From Corynebacterium tuberculostearicum (GTDB lineage: Bacteria > Actinomycetota > Actinomycetes > Mycobacteriales > Mycobacteriaceae): 64,000 nt of DNA. The notes under the pieces were generated by a model. It searched no databases, was not told the DNA's origin, and worked only from the letters and a program-made list of their open reading frames with translations. Each line of letters starts with the position of its first letter. Position 1 is the first letter of the stretch. Location of the stretch: the NCBI RefSeq assembly GCF_016127015.1, contig NZ_CP065972.1, positions 744,001 to 808,000 on the forward strand, written 5' to 3'. Below, one piece after another: positions 38,356-48,980 of the stretch. The position numbers and the translations under genes are program-made.

Positions 38356-40206
38356 GTGGTTACGACAACTTCGCCCACGCCCGCTTCGGTGGCTGCAGCC
38401 TCACGCGCCCACGCTCCGGAGCGGATGAGTGGTGCCCACGCCATTGTCCGCACTCTCGAAGACTTGGGAACCGATCTCGTCTTCGGCATTCCAGGCGGTG
38501 CCGTGCTTCCTCTATACGATGCCTTGCACACCTCGACCAAGCTGCGCCATGTGCTCACCCGCCATGAACAGGGTGCCGGCCACGCCGCCGAAGGCTACGC
38601 CCAAGCTTCCGGCAAGGTAGGCGTATGCATTGCCACCTCCGGGCCGGGTGCGACCAACTTGGTGACAGCGCTTGCCGACGCCAACCTGGACTCCGTTCCC
38701 ATCGTTGCCATCACCGGCCAGGTGGGTAGCAACCTCTTGGGAACCGATGCCTTCCAAGAGGCCGATATTCGCGACGTGACGATGCCGATTACCAAGCACA
38801 ACTACATCGTGACAGAACCGAGACAGATTCCAGCTGCCATTGCAGCCGCATTCCATCTGGCGTCTACGGGCCGTCCGGGGCCGGTCTTGGTGGATATCCC
38901 GAAGGACGTGCAAAACGGTGAATTGGAATATTCCTTCCCGGCTACGTTTGATCTGCCTGGATATAAACCGACAACCAAGCCACACCATCGCCAGATCGCG
39001 CAAGCGGTTGAGCTCATTGCACAGGCAGAAAAGCCGGTCATCTATGCCGGCGGCGGTGTCATCAAGGCCGAGGCGGCCAAGGAGCTGCGCGAGTTTGCGG
39101 AATTTTCCGGAATCCCTGTTGTTACTACGCTCATGGCCTTGGGGGCCTTCCCAGAATCTCATCCGCTCCACATGGGCATGCCGGGCATGCATGGCACCGT
39201 CCCTGCAGTTGCGGCCATGCAGCGAGCTGACCTGTTGATTACTATCGGCGCGCGATTTGATGATCGAGTAACCGGTGATACCTCCACTTTTGCCCCTGAG
39301 GCCCAGGTAATTCATGCTGATATTGACCCGGCTGAAATTGGGAAAATCCGCGACGTTGCCGTGCCAATCGTGGGCGATGCCCGCAACGTGTTGGCAGGTC
39401 TCTTAAAGGAGTACCGTAAGAACTCCGCGGTGAAATCTCCGGAAGTAGGCCCATGGCGGGATTACCTCGATGCGCTCAAGGAACGGTTCCCCCGTGGCTA
39501 TGATCCCACTCCGGATGGGCAGCTCAATCCCCAATTTGTGTTGGAAAAGCTGAGTGAAACCGTAGGTCCTGAGGCTATCTACTGTGCCGGTGTGGGACAG
39601 CACCAGATGTGGTCGGCACAGTTCATTGATTTTGAGCATCCACGCTCTTGGATCAACTCCGGCGGTGCCGGAACCATGGGCTATGCCGTGCCGGCGGCCC
39701 TCGGCGCCAAGGCAGCGTGCCCGGATAAAGAAGTGTGGGCGATTGACGGTGACGGTTGCTTCCAAATGACCAACCAGGAGCTCACCACCGCGGCATTGGA
39801 GGGCTTTCCGTTTAAGGTTGCCGTCATTAATAACGGCAACCTCGGTATGGTCCGTCAGTGGCAGACACTGTTCTTTAATGAGAATTACTCCAATACCAAG
39901 CTGCGAGAACGAGATGTCTATACCCCAGACTTCGTCCGCTTGGCAGAGGCGCTGGGATGCGAGGCCATCCGAGTCACCTGTGAGGAAGAAGTAGTGCCGG
40001 CCATTGAACGGGCCCGCGCAATCAATGACCGCCCAGTGGTCCTTGACTTCATCGTTGGTGAGGATGCCCAGGTCTGGCCAATGATTGGCGGTGGGGCGTC
40101 CAACGAAGAAATTCAATATGCCCGTGGCTTGCGCCCGCTGTTTGATGACAATGAATCGGCAGCAGAAGCTCCTGCCGATATCGACGAGACTATCCAGGAG
40201 GTATAG
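38356..40206 (+). CDS. ilvB: Acetolactate synthase large subunit
   Basis: 616 residues, GTG start with AAGGAG ten bases upstream. Thiamine-diphosphate enzyme: the catalytic glutamate is in [23 protein letters not shown] sequence ([14 protein letters not shown]), and the ThDP/Mg motif is [16 protein letters not shown] followed by [10 protein letters not shown]. It condenses pyruvate, or pyruvate and 2-ketobutyrate, as the first common step to Val, Leu and Ile. It forms an operon with ilvN and ilvC under the leader-peptide attenuator. Confidence 0.96.
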   Translation: MVTTTSPTPASVAAASRAHAPERMSGAHAIVRTLEDLGTDLVFGIPGGAVLPLYDALHTSTKLRHVLTRHEQGAGHAAEGYAQASGKVGVCIATSGPGATNLVTALADANLDSVPIVAITGQVGSNLLGTDAFQEADIRDVTMPITKHNYIVTEPRQIPAAIAAAFHLASTGRPGPVLVDIPKDVQNGELEYSFPATFDLPGYKPTTKPHHRQIAQAVELIAQAEKPVIYAGGGVIKAEAAKELREFAEFSGIPVVTTLMALGAFPESHPLHMGMPGMHGTVPAVAAMQRADLLITIGARFDDRVTGDTSTFAPEAQVIHADIDPAEIGKIRDVAVPIVGDARNVLAGLLKEYRKNSAVKSPEVGPWRDYLDALKERFPRGYDPTPDGQLNPQFVLEKLSETVGPEAIYCAGVGQHQMWSAQFIDFEHPRSWINSGGAGTMGYAVPAALGAKAACPDKEVWAIDGDGCFQMTNQELTTAALEGFPFKVAVINNGNLGMVRQWQTLFFNENYSNTKLRERDVYTPDFVRLAEALGCEAIRVTCEEEVVPAIERARAINDRPVVLDFIVGEDAQVWPMIGGGASNEEIQYARGLRPLFDDNESAAEAPADIDETIQEV

Positions 40207-40208
40207 GC

Positions 40209-40727
40209 ATGGCACCCAGTGACGTTTCCCGGCATACTCTGTCGGTCCTGGTAGAAGACGTCGAAGGGATCCTGTCCCGTGTGACCGGCATGTTTTCCCG
40301 GCGTGGGTACAGCATCATTTCGCTGGTTTCTGCCCAGACGGAAAATCCAGGGATTAACCGGCTGACCATCGTGGTCGATGCTTCCGAAAGGATTATGGAG
40401 CAGGTAACCAAGCAGCTCAACAAGATTGTGCCGGTCATCAAGGTGGTGGAGCTCGAGCCGGACTCGACCGTGGCGCGTGCCCTGATGCTGGTCAAGGTGG
40501 CTGCGAATAACGCCAACCGGCCGCAGGTGGTCGATGCCGTTAATATCTTCCGTGCCCGCGTGGTAGACGTGGCACAAGAATCCGTGGTGGTGGAGGCTAC
40601 CGGTACTCCTGGAAAGCTAGCGGCGCTTCTCGACGTCCTGGAGCCATTCGGTGTGCTCGAGCTGGTGCAGTCTGGTGACGTGGCCTTGGGGCGTGGTCCC
40701 AAGGCGATGGCACCCCCGCGAAATTAA
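40209..40727 (+). CDS. ilvN: Acetolactate synthase regulatory subunit
   Basis: 172 residues, the normal size. The N-terminal ACT domain is HTLSVLVEDVEGILSRVTGMFSRRGYSI, the feedback-inhibition site for valine. A second ACT-like domain completes the protein. AGGAGG precedes the ATG, which lies two bases after the ilvB stop. Confidence 0.96.
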   Translation: MAPSDVSRHTLSVLVEDVEGILSRVTGMFSRRGYSIISLVSAQTENPGINRLTIVVDASERIMEQVTKQLNKIVPVIKVVELEPDSTVARALMLVKVAANNANRPQVVDAVNIFRARVVDVAQESVVVEATGTPGKLAALLDVLEPFGVLELVQSGDVALGRGPKAMAPPRN

Positions 40728-40762
40728 ATCCCACTATATGGTCACTGCGTCTCGCACGGTGG

Positions 40763-40768
40763 TATAGT
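40763..40768 (+). promoter_or_regulatory. Candidate ilvC promoter -10
   Basis: TATAGT in the 99-bp gap between ilvN and ilvC. Known ilvC-only transcripts in C. glutamicum make an internal promoter here plausible. The leader would be about 50 bases with GAGGAC before the ATG. Confidence 0.55.
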
Positions 40769-40793
40769 GCTAGGTGGGACGTTAACTCATTGA

Positions 40794-41846
<1,053 letters not shown>

Positions 41847-41867
41847 AAGGCGGTGTCCGTAACGCAC

Positions 41868-41905
41868 CCCACGGTGAACAGGCATGTTTACCGTGGGTTT
41901 TGCCT
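41868..41905 (+). terminator. Terminator after ilvC
   Basis: CCCACGGTGAAC pairs with GTTTACCGTGGG (one G-U pair), loop of 6, then TTTTGCCTTATT. Confidence 0.85.
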
Positions 41906-41938
41906 TATTCGTTTCAGGTAAAACTCCAGTGCGGGGAG

Positions 41939-41944
41939 TAGGAT
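41939..41944 (+). promoter_or_regulatory. -10 element of the DUF262 gene (leaderless)
   Basis: TAGGAT begins 13 bases before the ATG at 41952 and decides that start over the ATG at 41943, which overlaps the -10. Confidence 0.6.
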
Positions 41945-41951
41945 GAGGGCC

Positions 41952-43742
41952 ATGGGTTTTACGACGCCAAGCTATGACCTCAAAGACCTCTTTGCACGAA
42001 TTGATCGCGGGGATATCCAGTTACCTGACTTCCAGCGCAGCTATGCCTGGGATGAAGATCGTATCCGTTCTCTCATTGTCTCCGTGCTGCGCGGCTATCC
42101 CATCGGCGCGCTCATGGCTCTTGACACCCGAAACGAAAAGATGCGCTTCCGTCCCCGTGCCCTTGCGGGCGCACCTGAAACCGGCGTCGACCCCGGCTTG
42201 CTCCTTTTGGACGGGCAGCAGCGCCTGACCACCCTGTATCACTGCTTCAACGGCGAGGGCTTTGTAGACACCACTGACTTCCGCAAGAAGAAGATTCACC
42301 GCCGCTTCTTTATCGATATTCGCGCGGCCGTTCGCGGCGATCTAATGCCGGATGATGCCATCTTCGCGGTCAATCAAGACGGTAAGATTCGCTCGCACTT
42401 TGCACCGGCAATTGAGGGCGATGTCCTAACGCGCGAAGATGCACTAGAGAATATGTGCATTCCCGTGGCTTCTTTGCTCAGTGAAGACGGCGTCGGCATG
42501 CTTTTTGAACTTGCGGCGACCAAGCAGGAATACAGCGCGGAACTGGCTGCCTTTAATAATCGCATCGTTCGACCTTTGTCCGGCTATGACCTGCCAATGA
42601 TTCGACTTTCCCGCGAGACGGAGAGAGCCGGAATCGGCTCGATTTTCGCTCAAGCGAACTCGGCCGGTTTGCAGATGGACGTATTCGATCTGCTTACTGC
42701 CGTCTTTGCCTCTGAGGACCCCAGCTTCCACTTGGCCGCTGACTGGCACGAAGTGGAAAAGGACCTGCGGAAGTCTCCAGCCTTGGACGGAATTGGCCGC
42801 ACCGAGTTTCTCTCCGCAGTATCGCTTCTGGTCTCCGGTGAAAAGGGCTGTGCCGGTGGCCAGCGCGAGGATATTTTGAAATTGTCATTGGCGGAGTACA
42901 AGTCGGCAGCCAACGATCTGCGCATCACCTTCCGCGAGGTATCAGAGTTCTTGGCGCAGCGCTGCATCCTTAGCATGGATCAGGTTCCGTTTAATGAGCA
43001 GATTGTTCCCCTAGCAGTCATTATCGCCCGCTTGGCCAAGCGCGGGGGAGCGCTTTCTACCGAGCAGTCCTGGAACCGCATCAACCAATGGTTCTGGTGT
43101 GGCGTCTTTGGCGAGCTCTACGGCTCTTCTGCAGTACAACTGCGTGCAGCTCGCGACGTGGATGAGGTCACCGAATGGGTAGCCGGCGCAACGGATGAGG
43201 TGCCGAAGACCGTTACCGATGCCACCTTCCGTGAATCCCGTTTGCTTTCCGTAGATGACAAAGATGGCGTATGGCACGGACTCTATGCCCTCCTCATGGC
43301 GCGCGGCGCGAAGGACTGGCGCACTGGAAAGGCCTTTACCCGGCATACCTTTGAAGAGCTCAAGCCAGGCTTTTTCCCTGTGTTCCCGCTCAATTGGTGC
43401 AAGCGTCACGGAGTTGATCCCGTCTTGGCTGAGTCGGTGATGAACTACACCCCGATGGGCAAACGAACCGAGGTAGTGCTCGACGGTTTCGCCCCCAACC
43501 GCTACCTACCTCGCGTTCAGTCCAAGTCCATCATGGAAGATACGCAATTTGATGAGGTGCTAGCATCCCACGAAATGAACCTGGACTATCTGCGCGCATC
43601 ACAGCCGCGTGAATTCCTTGCGGACCGCCGTCACCGTTTCTTGGGCATCGTGGAATATGCTTTAGGTAAACCCGTTATCCGCGATGTGGATGAAGCAAAC
43701 CTTTTTGGTGGAGAGGAAGGTCCGCAAGCTTTTGATCGCTAA
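41952..43742 (+). CDS. DUF262 (GmrSD-like) protein with degenerate C-terminal half
   Basis: 596 residues. The N-terminal ParB/Srx-like DUF262 domain is clear: LPDFQRSYAWDEDRI and the nucleotide-binding motif LLLLDGQQRLTTLYH. In GmrSD-type type IV restriction enzymes a C-terminal DUF1524 HNH domain follows. Here the equivalent region reads FFPVFPLNWCKRHGVDP, then NYTPMGKRTE and APNRYLPRV. The position where an HxxP-type catalytic His would be expected is Phe/Val, and TN is replaced. The nuclease may thus be inactive or diverged. It could be a defence protein or a relict; it is absent from the conserved gene order. Confidence 0.82.
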   Translation: MGFTTPSYDLKDLFARIDRGDIQLPDFQRSYAWDEDRIRSLIVSVLRGYPIGALMALDTRNEKMRFRPRALAGAPETGVDPGLLLLDGQQRLTTLYHCFNGEGFVDTTDFRKKKIHRRFFIDIRAAVRGDLMPDDAIFAVNQDGKIRSHFAPAIEGDVLTREDALENMCIPVASLLSEDGVGMLFELAATKQEYSAELAAFNNRIVRPLSGYDLPMIRLSRETERAGIGSIFAQANSAGLQMDVFDLLTAVFASEDPSFHLAADWHEVEKDLRKSPALDGIGRTEFLSAVSLLVSGEKGCAGGQREDILKLSLAEYKSAANDLRITFREVSEFLAQRCILSMDQVPFNEQIVPLAVIIARLAKRGGALSTEQSWNRINQWFWCGVFGELYGSSAVQLRAARDVDEVTEWVAGATDEVPKTVTDATFRESRLLSVDDKDGVWHGLYALLMARGAKDWRTGKAFTRHTFEELKPGFFPVFPLNWCKRHGVDPVLAESVMNYTPMGKRTEVVLDGFAPNRYLPRVQSKSIMEDTQFDEVLASHEMNLDYLRASQPREFLADRRHRFLGIVEYALGKPVIRDVDEANLFGGEEGPQAFDR

Positions 43743-44637
43743 ATCTGTGCGCTTGGCCGCTACAGTGCTTGTTGCTTCCCTAGCGCTAGCAGCCTGTGGC
43801 ACTCCGGTCACAGAATCCAAGCTGGTCAGGCGTGGTCTGTCCGATTTGGATGAGTCCGAAATCGATCTCAGCAAGGCCAAGGCGGAAAACCAAAACCGTC
43901 TTATTGATCCGAAATTTGATGGCAAGTTGGTCATTGTTAATGACCCCATTGGAATTGAAGCCAGTCGCCTATTTTTTGAAGATTCGGATTCGCTGGTCCT
44001 TTTTTCCCCGGATGATAAATCCATTCTTCGTGCAGCAACATTGGCGGTAAACCAGCATTTGCCGGCGGTGCAGTATGACGATGCTAGGCGTTTGGAAATC
44101 CATAAGCTGCTCACGGACTTGGGAGTAAGTCGCCTGGTGGTAATCGGTGACGTGCCGTGGACGGAAACCTCTGGTGAATTCAGCGTGATCAAGGATCCAG
44201 GAACGCATAGGGCACTAGGGGAGTTCACGGCATTCCAGTATGGTTCCAAGGTGGTAGCCTCGCCGGAGCAGATGGTAAAGGATATCGCACGGCTGGATAA
44301 GACTCCCCATATGGAGCTGCGTCCTGCCTGGGTGCCGTATGAAGGCGAACTTGATGCTGGCGAGGAAAAGAATCAACCCATCCCAGCACAGTCCCGCAGA
44401 GACGGCCAGATGGCGCCAAATATCGTTGCCACTAAGGATAGCCCCATCGCAAACGTCATTACTGCGGCAGCCTACGGTGGAAGAGTTTTGGTCATGCCGA
44501 CTGCCGATCCGCTAGCGGATAAGCACAGCATGGCTGCTGTAGCGGGCCTGGAGGACGGCGCCTTAGTAGCCTTGGGGCCGGAATTCGGTCGAGTGAAAGA
44601 ATTTAAGACAAAAATCAAGCAGGGCACTCCTGACTGA
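43732..44637 (+). CDS. Putative lipoprotein, ilvC-serA interval
   Basis: About 301 residues from a TTG at 43732 with GAGGAAGG upstream; earlier in-frame starts (ATG 43684) are possible but lie within the DUF262 gene. The signal peptide ends in LALAAC, a lipobox with cysteine 22. The mature part is soluble. One segment (LLTDLGVSRLVVIGDVPW) faintly recalls cell-wall-binding repeat 2 proteins, but the repeats are absent. The function is unknown; the conserved place just before serA suggests a role in the envelope. It overlaps the DUF262 gene by 11 bases. Confidence 0.7.
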   Translation: MIAKSVRLAATVLVASLALAACGTPVTESKLVRRGLSDLDESEIDLSKAKAENQNRLIDPKFDGKLVIVNDPIGIEASRLFFEDSDSLVLFSPDDKSILRAATLAVNQHLPAVQYDDARRLEIHKLLTDLGVSRLVVIGDVPWTETSGEFSVIKDPGTHRALGEFTAFQYGSKVVASPEQMVKDIARLDKTPHMELRPAWVPYEGELDAGEEKNQPIPAQSRRDGQMAPNIVATKDSPIANVITAAAYGGRVLVMPTADPLADKHSMAAVAGLEDGALVALGPEFGRVKEFKTKIKQGTPD

Positions 44638-44652
44638 ACTACACTTCCTTGA

Positions 44653-44671
44653 CACGCGGACAACCCGCGTG
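44653..44671. repeat. Small inverted repeat before serA
   Basis: CACGCGG-acaac-CCGCGTG, a 7-bp perfect stem in the 63-bp gap. There is no T-run, so it is more likely an operator or weak terminator. A TTGACA-like element overlaps its left edge. Confidence 0.4.
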
Positions 44672-44700
44672 CACCGCATTTCACTTAAGCGAAGGAAGAT

Positions 44701-46287
44701 ATGTCGAAGCCGGTAGTCCTTATTGCCGATAAATTAGCCCAGTCCACGGTTACGGCCTTGGGGGACTCTGTTGAGGTCCGCTGGGTGGATGGGCCGAATC
44801 GCGCCGAGCTCCTTGCCGCGGTTCCGGAAGCCGAGGCTTTGCTGGTGCGTTCTGCCACAACCGTTGATGCAGAGGTATTGGAAGCGGCCACAAAGCTCAA
44901 AATTGTGGGCCGGGCCGGAGTAGGACTGGACAATGTCGATATTCCGGCAGCCACAGACAAGGGCATCATGGTGGTCAATGCGCCAACATCGAATATTCAC
45001 TCTGCGTGTGAACAGGCCATCGCACTGCTCTTAGCGACGGCGCGCCAGGTACCAGCGGCCGACCGGTCCCTGCGCGAAGGGGAGTGGAAGCGCTCTTCTT
45101 TCAAGGGCGTAGAGGTCTACGGAAAGACCATCGGCATTGTTGGCTTTGGGCACATTGGCCAGCTTTTTGCCCAGCGTATGAAGTCCTTTGAGACGACCAT
45201 TATCGCGCACGATCCCTATGCCAACCCAGCTCGCGCGGCAGCGTTGGGCGTGGAATTAGTTGAGCTAGAAGAGCTGATGTCGCGTTCGGATTTCGTGACC
45301 ATTCACCTACCAAAGACTCCGGAGACGGCCGGAATGTTTGATAGGGAACTTTTGGCCAAGGCGAAGCCAGGACAGATTCTCATTAACGCAGCGCGAGGAG
45401 GTTTGGTAGATGAAGCGGCTCTGGCTGAGTCTATCGAGTCGGGACATCATCGAGGTGCGGGCTTTGACGTTTATGCCACGGAACCGTGCACCGATTCTCC
45501 GCTCTTTAAGCTGCCGCAGGTCACCGTGTCCCCGCACCTAGGCGCCTCCACTGTAGAGGCCCAGGACCGTGCGGGAACCGATGTAGCGGAGTCTGTCTTG
45601 AAGGCGCTTGAAGGAGAGTTTGTGCCGGATGCGGTCAACGTCTCCGGCGGGGCAGTGAGAGAAGAGGTTGCTGGTTGGTTGGACCTCGCCCGCAAGCTAG
45701 GACTTACTGCTGGCCGCCTTTTGGGTCAGGCCCCCGTTGCCGTCGAGGTGGAGGCCTGTGGCGAGTTGTCTACCGAAGACGTGGAGGTGCTAGGACTTTC
45801 TGCCGTCCGAGGTCTGTTCAGCGGCGTGACTTCGGAGCCGGTGACCTTTGTCAATGCAATGCAGATCGCGAATAGTCGTGGGGTAGAGGTGGAGGTTTCT
45901 ACTAATGCGGAGTCCAAGGGGCACCGCTCTTCCCTGCAGGTGAAGGTTATTGGTGCAGATGGCGAGATCTCCTCGCTCACCGGCGCACTTATCGGCATCG
46001 ATGGAACCGAAAAGTTCATTCGCATCAACGGCCGCGGCGTAGATATGCGTGCTAGCGGCCGCAACCTCTTCTTCCGCTATGCGGATGCCCCAGGTGCATT
46101 GGGAACGGTAGGCACCAAGTTGGGGGCTGCGGGAATCAACATCGTGGCGGCCGCTCTTACACACGGTAAACAGGAATCTGATGCTGTGTTAATTCTGCGC
46201 GTGGAAGCCGAGGTGCCAGAGCATCTCATCGCCGAAATTAATGCGGCCTTGGGGGCTGAATGCGAACAGCTGAACATGGAAGCATAA
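44701..46287 (+). CDS. serA: D-3-phosphoglycerate dehydrogenase
   Basis: 528 residues, the long type I form. NAD-binding motif VGFGHIGQLFAQR, catalytic Arg in NAARGGLVDEAAL, Glu after HHRGAGFDVYATEP and His in SPHLGASTVEAQ. The intervening ASB domain and a C-terminal ACT domain (FFRYADAPGALGTVGTKLG) for serine inhibition are present. It is the first step of serine biosynthesis. The ribosome-binding site GAAGGAAG precedes the ATG. Confidence 0.97.
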   Translation: MSKPVVLIADKLAQSTVTALGDSVEVRWVDGPNRAELLAAVPEAEALLVRSATTVDAEVLEAATKLKIVGRAGVGLDNVDIPAATDKGIMVVNAPTSNIHSACEQAIALLLATARQVPAADRSLREGEWKRSSFKGVEVYGKTIGIVGFGHIGQLFAQRMKSFETTIIAHDPYANPARAAALGVELVELEELMSRSDFVTIHLPKTPETAGMFDRELLAKAKPGQILINAARGGLVDEAALAESIESGHHRGAGFDVYATEPCTDSPLFKLPQVTVSPHLGASTVEAQDRAGTDVAESVLKALEGEFVPDAVNVSGGAVREEVAGWLDLARKLGLTAGRLLGQAPVAVEVEACGELSTEDVEVLGLSAVRGLFSGVTSEPVTFVNAMQIANSRGVEVEVSTNAESKGHRSSLQVKVIGADGEISSLTGALIGIDGTEKFIRINGRGVDMRASGRNLFFRYADAPGALGTVGTKLGAAGINIVAAALTHGKQESDAVLILRVEAEVPEHLIAEINAALGAECEQLNMEA

Positions 46288-46311
46288 GGCTGCAGCCTGT
46301 AACAGAATCTC

Positions 46312-46357
46312 AACCCGCGTGGTGCTAGGTAATTTCCTGCGCTACGCGGGTTTGTTT
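46312..46357 (+). terminator. Terminator after serA
   Basis: AACCCGCGT pairs with ACGCGGGTT; inside, GGTGCTAGG pairs with CCTGCGCT imperfectly. TTTGTTTT follows. Confidence 0.85.
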
Positions 46358-46404
46358 TGATAAGGTACTTCCATATCCACTCTGTGAGAAAGGAATCTTA
46401 CCTA

Positions 46405-47424
46405 ATGAAACTTGCGGTGATTGGCGGCGACGGAATTGGACCCGAAGTGACGGCCGAAGCGCTCAAGGTGCTGCGAGCCGTTCGCTCCGATATCGAGACT
46501 ACCGAGTATGACCTCGGTGCGCGGCGTTATCTGCGCAATGGGGAGCTTCTCACGGACGCCGATGTGAAAAGCCTGCGCGAACACGATGCGATCCTATTGG
46601 GAGCGATCGGCGCTCCAGGTGAGGTGCCACCAGGTGTGCTGGAGCGGGGACTGTTGCTTAAGATGCGGTTTGCGCTGGATCATCACGTGAACCTGCGCCC
46701 CTCCAGGCTCTATCCCACCGCTTCCTCGCCGCTCGCTGAACCGGGCGATATCGATTTCGTTGTGGTGCGCGAAGGTACCGAGGGTTTGTACTGTGGAAAC
46801 GGCGGTACCTTGCGAGAGGGAACTGAGTACGAGGTGGCCAGCGAGGTATCGCAAAATACTCGTTTCGGCGTGGAGCGTGTAGTACGCGATGCGTTTGCGC
46901 GGGCAGCGCAGCGCCGTAAGCATCTGACCTTGGTGCACAAGACAAATGTCTTGGTCAATGCTGGTGGGTTGTGGCAGCGCACCGTTAATGAAGTCGCCGC
47001 CGAGTTTCCAGAGGTTCGGGTGGATTACCAGCATATTGATGCTGCGACTATTTATATGGTGACAGAGCCGGCGCGCTATGACGTTATTGTCACCGATAAC
47101 CTTTTTGGAGACATTCTGACCGATTTGGCGGGCGCGGTAACTGGCGGTATTGGCCTTGCTGCCTCCGGAAACATCGATGCCTCTGGCACGAATCCTTCCA
47201 TGTTCGAGCCGGTGCATGGTTCTGCGCCAGATATTGCGGGTAAGGGGATTGCAGACCCAACGGCGGCAATCTTGTCCGTCGCCATGCTTCTTCGTCACCT
47301 GGGTGATGAGTCTAATGCGCAGCGGATTGAGGATGTGGTGGCACAGGATGTTGCGCACCGCGATGCCGAACCAATAAAGACCGTTGAAGTCGGTGACCGG
47401 ATCGCCAAGCTTCTCGTCACATAG
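46405..47424 (+). CDS. leuB: 3-isopropylmalate dehydrogenase
   Basis: 339 residues from [15 protein letters not shown], with GAAAGGAA upstream. The longer frame is rejected because it starts in the terminator. It has LRPSRLYP (substrate arginines), [15 protein letters not shown] (catalytic Lys and Asn) and [14 protein letters not shown] (metal aspartates). Glu rather than hydrophobic residues in the recognition loop fit IPMDH. It is the third step of leucine biosynthesis. The other leu genes are not in this window. Confidence 0.94.
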   Translation: MKLAVIGGDGIGPEVTAEALKVLRAVRSDIETTEYDLGARRYLRNGELLTDADVKSLREHDAILLGAIGAPGEVPPGVLERGLLLKMRFALDHHVNLRPSRLYPTASSPLAEPGDIDFVVVREGTEGLYCGNGGTLREGTEYEVASEVSQNTRFGVERVVRDAFARAAQRRKHLTLVHKTNVLVNAGGLWQRTVNEVAAEFPEVRVDYQHIDAATIYMVTEPARYDVIVTDNLFGDILTDLAGAVTGGIGLAASGNIDASGTNPSMFEPVHGSAPDIAGKGIADPTAAILSVAMLLRHLGDESNAQRIEDVVAQDVAHRDAEPIKTVEVGDRIAKLLVT

Positions 47425-47589
47425 AGGTGGGCCTTTTGTGCCAGGCGCTTGCCGACGCCCCGGGCGCCCAGCGTTTCCTGGTGTAGTCCGCAGTAGGGCC
47501 AGCAATGGCAATTAAAAGGTAAAGGAAATTTACTCAAATTAACTAATTAACACCGTATCCTTTGCACACATGTGAAGGTGGCTATTGAG

Positions 47590-47595
47590 TAGGAT
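47590..47595 (+). promoter_or_regulatory. -10 element of the FAH gene (leaderless)
   Basis: TAGGAT begins 13 bases before the ATG at 47603. The AT-rich area upstream has two AATTAAC direct repeats eight bases apart, which might bind a regulator. Confidence 0.55.
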
Positions 47596-47602
47596 TACCG
47601 CT

Positions 47603-48412
47603 ATGCGTTTAGGACGAATTGCACACCCAGAAGGAATCTGTTTCGCCATTATCGATGGACCCAAAGACGCCCCAATGGAAGAGCTAGTAGCAAAGGAAAT
47701 TGCCGGCACGCCCTTCACCCCACCGGAGCCGACCGGCCGCGAGTGGAAACTTAACGAGGTTCGCCTGTTGGCGCCGACCCTTCCCACCAAGGTGGTAGCG
47801 CTTGGACGCAACTATGCGGACCACGTTGCCGAGGTTTTCAAAAAGTCTGCTGATAGCCTGCCTCCCACTATTTTTATCAAGCCATCTACCGCGGTCATTG
47901 GCCCAGATGCCGCGATCAAGATCCCGGACTACGCCACCAACGTCGAGTTTGAGGGCGAGCTAGCCGTGGTCATTTCTAAGCCGTCGAAAAACATCAAGGC
48001 CGAGAACTGGAAAGACCACGTGTTGGGATACACCATCTGTAACGACGTTTCCTCCCGCGACCTGCAGTTCAAAGACGGTCAATGGGCTCGTGCCAAGGGC
48101 ATTGACACCTTCTGCCCGCTCGGCCCGTGGATCGAAACCGATCTGGATAGCTTGAATCTAGACGATCAGAAGATTAATGCTTATCTGACGCACGAGGGTT
48201 CTCGCGAGCAAAAGCAGGATTCCAATACGGACCAGATGATCGTGAAGATGGGCGGAATTTTGGAGGAGATCTCCGCTGCCTACACCTTGCTGCCCGGCGA
48301 TGTCATCACCACCGGGTCCCCAGCCGGCACCGCTCCTATGGTTCCAGGAGACACCATCGAAATCGAGATCCCAGGCCTCGGCACCCTGCGCAATTCCATT
48401 CACCGTGCATAA
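47603..48412 (+). CDS. Fumarylacetoacetate hydrolase family protein
   Basis: 269 residues. It has the GRNYADHVAE and EFEGELAVVIS motifs of the FAH fold, where glutamates and aspartate bind a divalent metal, and TGSPAGTAPMVPGD near the end. The family covers 2-hydroxyhepta-2,4-diene-1,7-dioate isomerases and acylpyruvate hydrolases. Homologues (Rv2993c type) lie between leuB and gltX in mycobacteria, next to gltX. Here gltX is displaced by 12 kb. The exact substrate is unknown. Confidence 0.9.
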   Translation: MRLGRIAHPEGICFAIIDGPKDAPMEELVAKEIAGTPFTPPEPTGREWKLNEVRLLAPTLPTKVVALGRNYADHVAEVFKKSADSLPPTIFIKPSTAVIGPDAAIKIPDYATNVEFEGELAVVISKPSKNIKAENWKDHVLGYTICNDVSSRDLQFKDGQWARAKGIDTFCPLGPWIETDLDSLNLDDQKINAYLTHEGSREQKQDSNTDQMIVKMGGILEEISAAYTLLPGDVITTGSPAGTAPMVPGDTIEIEIPGLGTLRNSIHRA

Positions 48413-48980
48413 CCCATGCCACCAAGAACACCGCGCCTACGTACCCACCTCCGAGGAAATGGAGGCACGCTACCAGAGTACTGAGCGGCTGTGGTCGGCC
48501 AATCCCAATGAGACCCTTGTCGATTATGCTGCGAAGCTGACCCCTGGCACGGCCCTTGATATCGGGTGTGGAGAAGGCGCGGATGCGCTCTGGCTAAAGA
48601 ACCACGGCTGGGAGGTGTTGGGCATTGATTTCGCTCCGACTGCTGTGGCGCGCACCAACGCCCACGGCGTCGCAGCGCGGGACACAACGTTTAATGACTT
48701 TAGCCATGAGCCCTTTGACTTGGTCAGCGTCCATTATGGTGGGGTAGGCGCCACGCCAAAAGAGGTGGAAGAGCTAGAGCGATTGGTGGCTCCAGGCGGA
48801 ACACTGCTCTTTGTCCATCACGATATGGAGTCGGCAGAGGTAGCGATGCCGGAATGGTTAGCGGAAAACCTGCGCGAGCTGGAGACGGTCGAGCTAACTC
48901 GTCGTGAGCGTCACCTGACGGAAGGCGCGGGTGCGCACCACCAAAGCGATGTCGTGCTCGTCGCCAAGCGTGCAGCCTAG
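48405..48980 (+). CDS. Class I SAM methyltransferase
   Basis: 191 residues if the GTG at 48405 (overlapping the FAH stop by 8) is the start; an ATG at 48462 is possible. LDIGCGEGADALWLKNHGWEVLGIDFAPTA is SAM motif I with the acidic residue, and APGGTLLFVHHDM is motif IV/V. These resemble tellurite-resistance (TehB)/thiopurine-type small methyltransferases. The substrate is unknown. It is co-transcribed with the FAH gene and convergent with, overlapping by 4 bases, the isochorismate synthase gene. Confidence 0.8.
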   Translation: MHNPCHQEHRAYVPTSEEMEARYQSTERLWSANPNETLVDYAAKLTPGTALDIGCGEGADALWLKNHGWEVLGIDFAPTAVARTNAHGVAARDTTFNDFSHEPFDLVSVHYGGVGATPKEVEELERLVAPGGTLLFVHHDMESAEVAMPEWLAENLRELETVELTRRERHLTEGAGAHHQSDVVLVAKRAA

